From Metellina segmentata (taxonomy: Eukaryota > Arthropoda > Arachnida > Araneae > Tetragnathidae), in contig OX375877.1 of assembly GCA_947359465.1 (NCBI GenBank), positions 24,749,235-24,813,234 of the forward strand: a stretch of 64,000 nt of DNA, written 5' to 3'. The number at the start of each line of letters is the position of its first letter. The first letter of the stretch is position 1. This document shows positions 11,501 through 23,500 of this stretch, in pieces. Below the pieces are notes generated by a model that was given only the letters and a program-made list of their open reading frames with translations, made no database searches and was not told the DNA's origin. The position numbers and the translations under genes are program-made.

Positions 11501-14500
11501 AACTTAGAACAGTCGGCTAAGGCTGTCAGCATTCTGGTGTTTTCTGCCCTGACGATGGATTACCTCATAGTTCCAGGGCTGCAATGCAAGGGCCCATCTC
11601 ATGAGACGTGGATTTACCCCAGAGTTCTTTTTTAACCATACTAGAGGATTATGATCAGTTTGGATAAAGAACTTGGTAGGTCCATCCAGGTAGCATCGTA
11701 GCTTCTTGACAGCAAACACAATAGCGGCACATTCCTTTTCGGCTTTCAAGATCCGCGAATGTCGAACCGACATTCGATATGACTTCGCACAGAGTGGCTT
11801 TATTTCAGAAAGTTCGATATCAAACTGGATACGATCTGTGAGGCCAGGCACGTTTGAGAAACGATTGGAATATTTACATATAATACAACTGAGCTGGTCA
11901 ATCTGGTCGTCATCCAGTCTTCCTTTCACTTCACTGTTTCTCAATATCTCCTCGAGATCAAAAATATTGGGATTGTTTTCCACGGGCGGGAATTCTTCTT
12001 CCAACTCTGATTCTTCATCCTCACAAGTAGTGACCAGATTTATGAATTCAGGCCTCTGGTAATAAGGTTTTAAAAGATTTACATGGTAGATTTGTGACGA
12101 ATTTTTCCGGTTAGGCAGGGCAACAAAGTAGTTCGTCTCCGAAATCTTGCTTTCAATGGTCCCAGGACCATGCCATTGAACCGCTAACTTATTTACAGGT
12201 GAGGGTGCCAGTACCAGTACTTTATCTCCAACATTGAATTCACGTTTCACGGTATTTTTGTCGTACCATTTTTTTCTTTTCTTGGCAGCTTCCTCCATAT
12301 TATCAATGGCTAGGCTGCGACATTTTTCCAATCTTCTGAGAAGATTGATGATATATTCAACAACTGAAGAATTTCCTTCTTCCGGCTGTAACCAGTTTTC
12401 ATACAGAAGAGTGACGGGAGTCCGTAAGTTTTTTCCATGAACCAATTCAGCTGGACTGAATCCGGTGGATTCATGAGTAACTGTCCTTAAGGCGAACAAG
12501 ACTGCATGGACATGCTTCTCCCAATCTGGTCCTTCTTCGCTACACAAAACTCTCAAAATCCGTTTCAGGGTACGATGAAACCTTTCTACCGGATTGCTCT
12601 GGGGATGATACACAGAGCTAAGTACCACCTTGATGCCGAAACGTTCAAAAAATTCCGATGTGAGTTCGCTCATAAACGAGGTTCCCTGGTCGTGTTGAAT
12701 CTCCTTAGGAAAACCCATTCGACTAAAAATCTGAAGGAGAGCATTAATTACGGATCTAGATGTTATGTTTGGTACTGCCACAGCATCTGGGTACTTCGAC
12801 GACATACACATTGCCGTAATCAGGTATCTTTGGCCTGAGTCCGTCACGGGCAAAGGTCCTACAGCGTCAATATTAATACGGGAAAAAACTTCAGTAATCA
12901 CTGGAACAAGAGTCATGGGCGCTTTTTTCTTGTCCCTTGCCTTTCCAGCTCTCTGACAGGAATCGCAAGCCTTCACGAAGTCCTCTGCTTCTTTGTAACA
13001 GTTTTTCCAGAAAAAGTACTTGGTCATTCTGTCTTTGGTCTTGGTGGTCCCAAGATGACCTGACGTGCCTTCATGACACAATTTCAGTATCTTTTCTCGA
13101 TACTCTATGGGCACGACGATGAGCTTCCTTTCGATACCACTCTTGTCTTTCTTAATCTTTACCAAAAGTCGGCCTTTCACAAGTTCAAAATCTTTAGGAG
13201 GGTTTCCATTTTGGATTTGTTTAACTTGTGAGAGCTCATCTCTTGATCTTCACCTTGAGCCTTGATTAACTGCTCAGTGTCCACTTTTAACAATTCAGTG
13301 ATATCTTGATCTTCTGCCACATGAGTGAACTCGTCACTTACTTCCCCTGCTTCCATTTCATTTTTTCCCAATGTAATAAATTCTTCGTCTGGGATAGGTT
13401 TTTCGGATTCTTTAATTAAAGATTGAGATTCTTCCCTTTCTTTAACTTTTTTCTGATGCCTTGTCAGTACTGCATTTAGTTGATCCACAGATTGACAATC
13501 TTCCCTTTTTAACAAGGCAGCAGTCCGATTCCCTAAAAGATATCGTCCGCGGTCTAGTTCATCTGGAATCACAGCAGCTTTAGTGAGTGTTTTTCCCAAT
13601 TCACACTCTACCAAAACTTCGGCAAGAGGTAAACAAGTTGAGCTGGAGTCCAAAGGTTGCTGTACCCAAACATGTTCACCCGTCATGTCAGCTGAATTCA
13701 CCAATTTCCGACACACAATGTCAATGGTCGCTCCGGTGTCTCTTAGTAGATTTATATCCTGACCGTTTATTTTTCCTTTCATGATATACGGTTCCAGGTA
13801 CTTCTCAGGTTCTATGTCCGAAATGTAATTTACAGTTTCCGAAGGTTTCTTCAACTTTGGACAATTTGGTCGGATATGACCAGGCTGATTGCAATGAAAA
13901 CACCGCATCTGTCTCCTGCGGTCGAATTCCGGATTTGGGTCTTGTTCGGAAAATCTTCGTTCTATCTTAATCCCTTTACCATTTATGGTATCGCTTCTCC
14001 TTGGTGGATTATCGGTCTTTTCAAACTTGTTTTGAACTCGACCCTCGAACTTGTCTTTCGCAAAGACAGGGTATCGTTTCACAGTTCGTCTAACGTCTTC
14101 AAACTTCTCCAACAGTTCCACCAAATCTGTAGGGGAGTTTATTTCTGTCCATTCTCTGAGATACATATCTTTGAATTCGGATGGTGTTTTTTTCTTCATC
14201 TGATCTGTGATGATCAAATCTCTCAGTTTTTCAAAAGTAAGGACCTGACAACCTGCAATCCATCCATCGAAATAAGTAGACAATTCATGATAGAAATCCC
14301 TCCAGTTCCGATCAACTGCTTTATGGTGTGAACTAAATAACTGTCGAAATCTTTCTGGTGTTAGTTTGAACCTTTTTAACAAAATATTTTTGATGTGATC
14401 ATAATTTGTAGCTAGGTCAGCTGGTTCACGGGCTATTATATGAGCAATCTCTTGGGGGATCAAACTTAATAGGTGAGATACCCACATTTCTTTTCCCAGC

Positions 14501-17500
14501 GACAGCAAAGTTGCCTGTCGCTCGAACAAGATTAAATAAAGACTCATATCATCTTTCATGTCGTATTTCGGAAGGATCTTGGTCAAGTCTCGATTCGATG
14601 GTCTAGAATGATCAACTGCACCTTGCTGGGTTTGTCTAGTTGCTTCAATTCTCAATTTTTCCAACTCATACTCTCGTTCTCTCTGCTTTTCTTTCACTTC
14701 TAGGTCTTCAATTCTCCGCTTTTCTTCCACTTCAAGGGCTTCAATTCTCCGCTTTTCTTCCACTTCAAGGGCTTCAATTCTCCGCTTTTCTTCAAGGTCT
14801 TCAATTCTCCGCTTTTCTTCAAGGTCTTCAATTCTCCGCTTTTCTTCCACTTCAAGGGCTTCAATTCTCCGCTTTTCTTCAAGGTCTTCAATTCTCCGCT
14901 TTTCTTCAAGGGCTTCATTTCTCCGCTTTTCTTCCACTTCAAGGGCTTCATTTCTCCGCTTTTCTTCCACTTCAAGGGCTTCATTTGTCTTTCGAGTTTC
15001 TATAATTCTACCAAAAAGTGCTTTGGTGAATTCCTCATCATATCCCTCACTTGAAGTAATAAGATTCACTAACTGTTTTATGGATTTTTCTACGGTGATT
15101 TCTAAATCTATCTCCTCCACCAATTTGATCAAGTCCTCTTTCTTTCCCTTAACTAAATAAGTCATGATTAAATTCTAAACAGTTTCCCCCTTTGGACTCA
15201 AATATAACGTAAGGTACAAAATGAAAACTTTTCGAAACCGAAACCGTCCAGAATTCTGACTTACCTTATAGCCAAGCCACAAGAAATATAACTCAAAGAC
15301 AATAGAACAATAGAAAAGAAATAAATGTACAAAAACCAATTTTGTAACCCAAAAGACCTTAAAAAGAAAATTAATTAAAAAAAAATTTTAATCAAAACAC
15401 CATTTCAAATACAAAACAAATTTAAATTATTAATTAAGATAAATAATCATCTACGACGATTAAAATCTCTTAAATTTCTATTTCACATAAATTCCAAATC
15501 AATACTAATTTCTATTATAAAAGCAAAATTTGCAATTAAGAAATTTTTTTTGTTTCGAAACCTGTTACGATAAATGGAAGTTATCACAAAAACAGAAGTA
15601 AAATTGTACATTAAATATAATAGTGCATAAAACTTTAGACTTAAAACCGAAACCACTTATCTGGAACAGTTGCTTGATGGTACACAGGAAGTCCTTGAGC
15701 AGGAACCCAAAGTTCGAACTGGACTTTGCTGACGATGACAGGACGGGATGCCCAAAAAGTTCGGACCGGATGGCCCTTTCGATGCTGAACACACACGCGT
15801 TTCACACACAGGAACAGGACGGGATGTCCCAATTCTACTGATCGGACTAAGCTTCGTTGCTGGACACACGCAGTAACAGGCCACGTTTCATACACAGAAA
15901 CAGAACGGGATATCCAAAAACATCGGACCGGATGGCCCACTTCGTTCCTGCCGGACGCACGCAAATTCTCCACTCGCGAGGACGGGATGTCCACAAACTT
16001 CGGACCGGATGGCCCCCTTCGTTGCTGCCGGACGCACGCAAATACTCTACTCACAAGGACGGGATGTCCACAAACTTCGGACCGGATGGCCCCTTCGTTG
16101 CTGCCGGACGCACGCAAATACTCCACTCACGAGGACGGGATGTCCACAAACTTCGGACCGGATGGCCCCTTCGTTGCTGCCGGACGCACGCAAATACTCC
16201 ACTCACGAGGACGGGATGTCCACAAACTTCGGACCGGATGGCCCCTTCGTTGCTGCCGGACGCACGCAAATACTCCACTCACGAGGACGGGATGTCCACA
16301 AACTTCGGACCGGATGGCCTTCTTCGTTGCTGCAGGACGCACGCAAATATTCCACTCACGAGGACGGGATGTCCAAAAACTTCAGACCGGATGGCCTTCT
16401 TCGTTGCTGCAGGACGCACGCAAATTTTCGCTGATCACAGGACGAGATGTCCACAGTTTATTCTCAAATCAGGACGGGATGTCCAAGACTTCAATTTAAT
16501 GGGAACGATCACAGTGCATGCCACCATTAATAGGTAGCTGTAACGTCGTGATAAAAGAAATAGACTTTTTTAAAGAAATAAAGAAAAATTTATTTACAAT
16601 ATGGTAGCGACATCACCGTTACAACTACCTCTCATCATACGTTTTAAACATAACGGCTGAAACACGCCATTCCAACACTGCACTCAGTCCACACTTCAAC
16701 GAAGCATCCAATCGACTCTAAAAAGCCGTTACAAAAAAATATCTTTTCACCAACGTTATACATAAAAGAAAAAAAATGAACTTCCGGGAAAACCATTTAA
16801 GCTCACATAAATATGTCAAAAGAAAAGATATCCTTTCCAAGAGTAATAAGAAGTATAAATAAACACAGGAAGTATCACAATATCTTGGAATAAGGAAAAA
16901 GAAATATTATCATAACATTTAAAAGATATTCCGGAAGTGTACGTTACAGCCCAGTGTAGTGATGGGGAAAATGACTCTTTTCAGGGATCGGATCGGAACC
17001 GCTCACTCACTAAAAAGAGCTAGCTCTTTTTGATGACTCACCGCTCCTTTGAGATATATAATAATGTATATAACATATCGAAATGTATACAATGTTTGGG
17101 CCATCGAACATCCCTTGTTGTCACGTGAGCGCGTGTGTCCAGACGAAGAGGCGCCAAGCGTGCTTGAAACACCCACGCACACAACACTTGAAACACTCAC
17201 TCATCCAGCAATTGCGCAGTTTGCCTCTAAAATCAACAAAAGGAGGGAGACGGGGCCCGAGGACGATAGGCATTGCAGCATAGGGCTGCTAAGCTGTAAA
17301 ATTTAATTGCTAAGGCATAAGATGGCCCAAAACCAATTCATATAAGTTTGAAATTGTCCATAAAGAATAAATTACTTTGAGGACACTTCTACTTTTGTAA
17401 TTCCCGTCATGAACCCGTTGAGATTACAGAAGTAGCAATTAAAATATCCAAACACGTTAAAAATCTCATTTTTGACCAAGAATTCTAAAAAAGTTTTCGA

Positions 17501-20500
17501 TTTTATTGGATAGAGTATTTATTTGACTTTCCAAAACATATTTAATTTTTTCTCTGTTAATTACTTGAAGAAGTATTAAGATTTTAATCAAGGCGGGAAA
17601 ACAAGAAGTAAGAATGGAAAACACTGGAAATGGCCATTAAAAGGCCAAAAACATGGCAAAATCTAAATTTAAACCTTACTTTTTTTTGCAAATATAATTT
17701 TAGAAAGTTTTTTCAAATATTTAAATGGTTTCTCTTTTGGAAATGGAGTGAACTTTTTTAAAGAGAAGGAAGAACAAAATTGTTTACACGAAGAGCAAAC
17801 GCAAGGGAGCAAGCGATGCACTTGAAACTACCTTTAACTCTAAATTAATATTTTTGCATTATTTCCTCACTTCAAATGTTATAATACAAAAACTTATAAC
17901 TGGATTCTAGTAAACTTTTGAGAGTTTGTTATTTATAATGTTGTCAAGTGAATGAACTAGAATAATCATGCTGAGTTCAAAAGTTTCTAAATTATTACTA
18001 TTTATTTAAGAAGTAGGACTGTAAAACTATAAAAAATCTTCTATTCATTTTTCAATCACTTGTAAAATTGTTGTTTATTTAAATATTCTTTTATTCTAGT
18101 TCATTCCCTAGAAATATGCATTTAGTTTATTTTGGTAGCATCATTTTTCAAATTGGTTGAATAGATTTTCATGTAGCGCATTTGAAGTTTTTGACACATT
18201 TCTTTAAAATTTCATGCATAATTATCATATTTTTACAAAATTATTAATATATACTTTTAATATTTATAGCCCATTGCTATTGTTTAAAACACAAAACATA
18301 AAAATATCATTAAAATGTTTCTATACCACATTTAAAAAAAGTATCTTGGACGTGTTTGGATACATTAAGAATTCTTTCTAAAACCACTTAGTTACCAAAT
18401 AAGACTTCCTAATAATTTAAATGATATTTTAAAATCATATAATAAAAATATTAATAATTTATTTAAGTACTTAAGATTTTTAACTATTTATTTTAAGATA
18501 TAGGTATATAATACCCTCGAATACTCGTTGTCCCAAAGATTTTCAAAATCCAAGTCCCCTCCCTGTCTTTTAATAAAATATTTTCAAAATGCCTTGTTTT
18601 GTGAAGGCAATGCAATAAAAACGAGTTACGTTTAATTTAATTTTGTGTGGCTTTATTAAAAAGATATCACTCCCGAGAAATCGAGGTTATTATTATATTA
18701 ATGTTAAGTGAATAACATAATAACTGTTAGAATATGTTTTAATAACAACCTTAAGACTAGTTTTAATTAGTGCTAAAAGGCGTGATATGACTTAAGCCGT
18801 AAAAACACCCTTTCAATCTAAAATTGAATTAAATTTAAAAAAATAACATTTATGATAATACATAGATATTTAAAAATTTGAAACTTCAAAAAAGTAACAA
18901 AAAGCTAGGGAGCGCAAAAGAACGAATGCGGAATTGACTCTTCGAGAGCGATAGTTATCGAAAAGAGCCAAAGAGTTAAATCTCAAAAGAATCAACTCCC
19001 AAAAGAATCAGTGAGCGCAAACGATCGAATGCGGAAATGATTCTTCGAAAGATCCAACTCTCGTAAAGAATCAACTCCGAAAAGAATCAACTCCCAAAGA
19101 ATCAACTCCCAAAAGAATCACTGAGCTGGTGATCGCATGCGGAAATGACTCTTCGAGAGTGGAAGCGCTGATTCGTTAAAAAAGAGTTACCACTCTTCAG
19201 CCCTGATTGGTTAAAAAAGAGCTATAGCTCTTTTTTTGACGAATCAGCGCTCGCTCACTCCGTCAAGAGAGTCGACTCTTTGAGTCAGCTCCTGAGCGGA
19301 TCGCCCATCTCTAGCCCAGTGAGACGAACTCCATACTGCCACAGAGCAACCACCAGATTGTACAGGGTGTCCTAAAAGTTCCCGAACTCTAAACTTTGAA
19401 AAAATTTATTGCCCATGTATTAAAATTATGTAAATTTATTGCCATTAATTATTGAATTTTATCGTCTGCTTATAGTTTTATCAACTCTTTCATTTTTATC
19501 GTTTGATTTTTTTTTTCGCACTCAAGTTGTGCGATAATAAAGTTCCACGTCATTTTGTTCTTCATTGCAAGATGAATTTATCACGCATTCAGATAATTGC
19601 GTTGTTTGAGGCTATTTTTGAATATAAATCTTATGAAAGATGTAAAGAATTTTGGCGACATAAATATCCAAATGATGCAATACCGATTAAAGATACGCTA
19701 TATCAACTTATTCAACAATGTGTTGCATTATTCGAAGTGAATGAACGAGACTCTTGGTTCCAACAAGACGTTGCAATCTGCCATACAAGTTATGAAACCA
19801 TGGGCATGCTTCAAGTTTTTTCTGGCGATGGACTTATCTCAAGAAACTTTTGGCCACCTCGTTCCCTCATCTGCGCATCACTGACTTTTTTTCTGTGGGG
19901 ATATTTAAAGAACAAATTTTATGAAGATACCAAACAATAGGTGATCTGAAAATTGCCATAGCTCAAAGGATACGAAGAAGTCACTCCCAGCATCTTGATA
20001 CGCGTTTCTAAAAATATGCGTAAACGGACTTCAGCTTTGCCTTCAAGAAAAAGGCAGAAATTTTGAACATTTAATATTAATGTAAGTTCAAACTTTTTTT
20101 CTACGTTAAGTTAAAGTGGTTTATATCATTGGCATAAAAATAATTGTTTTAAAGCTTGTTGTTTTTGTATAGTAAATTCAAGAATCTTCAGTACGGGAAC
20201 TTTTAGGACACCCTGAACAAAACCCTGTTGATATGCGGGAACCATCTCGTTTCGTAGGAATTTCTCACACTGATTGTTCCATCGGCTCGAAATAGTAGTT
20301 TGGAAACTCGACTCGTCTTCGATTTTCATTCTTACGGTATGAGATTTTGAGTTATTAATTCCACTGTAAGTGAAATTAGTAGTGGATTATATGTGACATA
20401 TCGGGTTTTAATTTTAAAAAAGTTAGTTTCTTTTCCAATAGGGGGCTTTACCCTAATTCCTCTCAACCAATACACTATCAACACAAAACACTTTTCTTCA

Positions 20501-23500
20501 TCAATCTCTATTTTCAGTCTGTTGGGAATACCAGGTTGCAATAGAAGAACCGCTGATGTCAGAAGCAAAGGATTTTCCAATCTCTTTGTCTTGAGCAAGG
20601 ATGATTTATGGGAAGCTCTGAAGAACTATCCAGAAGCCCAAAAGGTTCTGAAGAAGAAAGCCAAGTAATTAGCATGATTCCACACATTTCTCGTCATTTA
20701 GAGTATATGCATGGTTAATTTATCCCGACTTATACCAAAGTTTGTAAAGTACTGTGGCTATAAATAAATTATCTCGATCAGGATAAACATTTCACTCCTG
20801 ATTATCCAGCGATAGCTCAGAATTCTTCTATTGCACTTCGCGTTAATTAATTTATGACTTTTTCTTCCATGAAGGAACATTATAAAAGAAAATGAAGCCA
20901 GAGCCCGAGCAACACGTGGTCATCAAGAAAGCATAACTGCATTTAGCGATGTTTCCAGGCATGATGATAGTCCATCATACACGCCTAAACTTGTGAGGAC
21001 AGTACTGCAGGTAAGTTCAAAACTTCGATTTATGTTACAAGAGGAAAAAATGATATATCGTGCATCTTAGAGATTTTTTCATTAAACACCAAAGCATTGA
21101 GAGGATTGAACTGAAGTATTGTTTTTCTTAAATCAAATTTTTAAAATACACAATACCAAGAAGGCATGCAACTACCAAATAACTTCAATCAACACATTCA
21201 GCACAGCTACACTCTACACATATGAGCAGTGGTAACAGCCTTGGCTATTTTTTGGCGCACTTCTAGTAGCGAGTAACGGTAGATTAAGGCAACCCATCTG
21301 TCTTTACGTTTATTGTGGTTTACATGGCAACCTCGGCAAACGGTAACTTTCATTTTTCATTTTGAATATTCTAGAAAGTTCTTCCAAAATCCGTTAAAGT
21401 CGTTTGATTTCATTGGTTCTTTTGAAATTTTTTTTCTCGAATATCATTGGTCCCTTAAACGTTTACACCTAACTGATCTAGCTGCGAGCCGATAATCTTT
21501 AAAATGTTAACTTGAATCTGAACAACAGCCCCTTTAGTATAAAAAGACTTGTTCTGGTGATACACATTGAAAAGTAGATAAAATGCATCCAAACTTAATA
21601 ATTTATTCCTATTTTTATCTCTTAAGTTTCTAGGCTTCTCTTATTCTACTTCATATGCTTAGACTTAACGAACGTAATGATTAATACTAAAGCATTATTT
21701 ATGACTAAATATCGAAATTATTTCCGATAATTTATTTAGTTCGCTTAGAAGATCGATTAAAACTACAAAAATTCTGCACCTTGGTGAAAAAAAATAAGGC
21801 CATTGTTCATTTTGCAAGTGTTTAGAAACAACTGATTTAGGAATTTTTATTACTTAGTTTTTAAAACATCGTACGAGAAAGACTGTTCTCCGATGGGTTT
21901 TTTTTTTTTTTCATAACGCACATTGACAGGACATTTTTGCTTTTTTAACTCTAACTTTTATTTCTTTTGAAGTGATTCGTGGTACCAAGGTACAGAATTA
22001 ATCTTTGGAATGTGCACCACATACGTACAGTAGGGCGTAATGCACTGATGAGAAGAATCGTAAAATGAACACTATTTTAATTAATCGGATGACTTTAACA
22101 GCAAACTTTATCTTCCTGTTAAAGGGGTCCGGGACAAAAAAATTGTCAAATTTTCGAAAAAACATTTTGTGTACTAAAAAATTCTCTGTGTCTTTCTGCT
22201 TAAAATGACGTCTGAATCATGTTTCTACCTTAATTAGAACGAGGGATAGAATTAATTTTGTGGTTCGTGGTTTTGAAAATCTAACACTAAGACAGCTGTT
22301 GTTATGGCTACAACATCTGTGAAAGACGTTATTTAAGTCTGCGGAGACCTTAACTATGCAGAAAAAGGTAGAACTTACAAAAATCAAACTAAACCAAAGA
22401 TTTAACAGGAAAGAAGGAGTTAGATACTCATCTGGATGCTCTCAAAGGGTATTTAAACATTTTATTAATTGTAAATCTGTCTTTAAAACTTTAAATGCGT
22501 TTTTCTCCATGATGCATTGTTTCCAAGATTTCCTGCATTCAAACTGTTATAAGTCAAGAATCGATAAAGTTAAAGAGTTGAAATTTGGAATACATCTTTA
22601 TGAAACATTATACTTTAATTTTGTTTCAGCAAATTTGAAAGAAATATTTTTTTTTTAAATATAACTCTTTAAAAAAAAAGTACCTTAAAATTTTTAGAAG
22701 TTTTCATTCAAATATTTTTTATTGAATTAATATTTTTAAATTTGCTGAATCAGAAATAAAGTTTATAAATTTCTGAATAATTTACTGCAAGAATTTTGAA
22801 AATTGACCATGAATATTTTAATTTTTATCAATTTAAAATGACCCCTCTTTTTTTTTTAATTTAATTTTAAATTTTTAAAAAAATTTGGAAAATTTTTGTG
22901 TTGTGATTTTGTTTATTAGTTAGATGGGTAATCAATACAAAAAAATTCTAAATTAATTAATAAAAAAAATTTCTGATATGTCCCGGACCCCCTTAAAACC
23001 ATTTGCAGAACAACTACTTTTCTTCTCTCAATAAAATAACTTCGGTTTAACGAACCACAACTTTTTCATTATTTAAAGCCATGTATTTTCCTGAAATAAC
23101 TTCGAAGTACATTTGTAAACATGGTATTTTTTTACACAAAGGTTCTTCCAAAAAGCTGCCACCGCATTCAACCACAGGCCAGCATCTCAACCAAAGGTTC
23201 CTTCACCCCCGTCGAATCTCCTCGCAACACGTTCGAAACTTCCAGAAGCAATACAGGAAACACTCCGTCGACTTCGAATAAAGCTTCGTTCAAAAATTTC
23301 AGAATCACGTCGGCTCCGCCACTTCTCAAACCCAGCATTTTAACAAAGCCCCGATCCATGAGCGTAGGTGCATTGAAAAATCTATCAGCTTCTTTAGAGC
23401 GCTCCAAAAAGCCCGAAATACCGGATAATAAAACCACGGAATTCCAATTTCCCACCAAGAAGATATCTCCCACGAAATCAGAGCCGTGCAGTTATCGCCG

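Larger units (their letters stand above)
10929..16948 (-). mobile_element. Ty3/gypsy-type LTR retrotransposon, Gmr1-like order, RT deleted
   Basis: Two 410-bp LTRs (TGTAACG...CGTTACA) enclose gag-pro and a pol remnant on the minus strand, flanked by GCCC duplications (10925-10928 and 16949-16952). The LTRs differ at about two positions by eye, so insertion was recent. A purine tract (AAGGGGGGAAGAG) abuts the 3' LTR. Domain order is Gag, protease, integrase, RT fragment, RNase H fragment; standard gypsy elements place integrase last. An in-frame deletion removes most of RT, so it cannot move by itself. It sits in the 10.4-kb CNG intron, antisense to the gene. Confidence 0.93.

Noticed and set aside
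14640..15005. 121-codon plus-strand frame
   Set aside because: Antisense shadow of the Gag coiled-coil repeat.
15857..16537. Long open frames on both strands at 15.6-16.5 kb
   Set aside because: They run through the 76-bp tandem array, whose unit length lets several frames stay open. Composition and repetition explain them.
23121..23141. ATG at 23121 as start of a separate 376-residue gene
   Set aside because: A splice acceptor at 23141 in matching phase, and continuity with the CNG exons, make these seven codons intron read-through.
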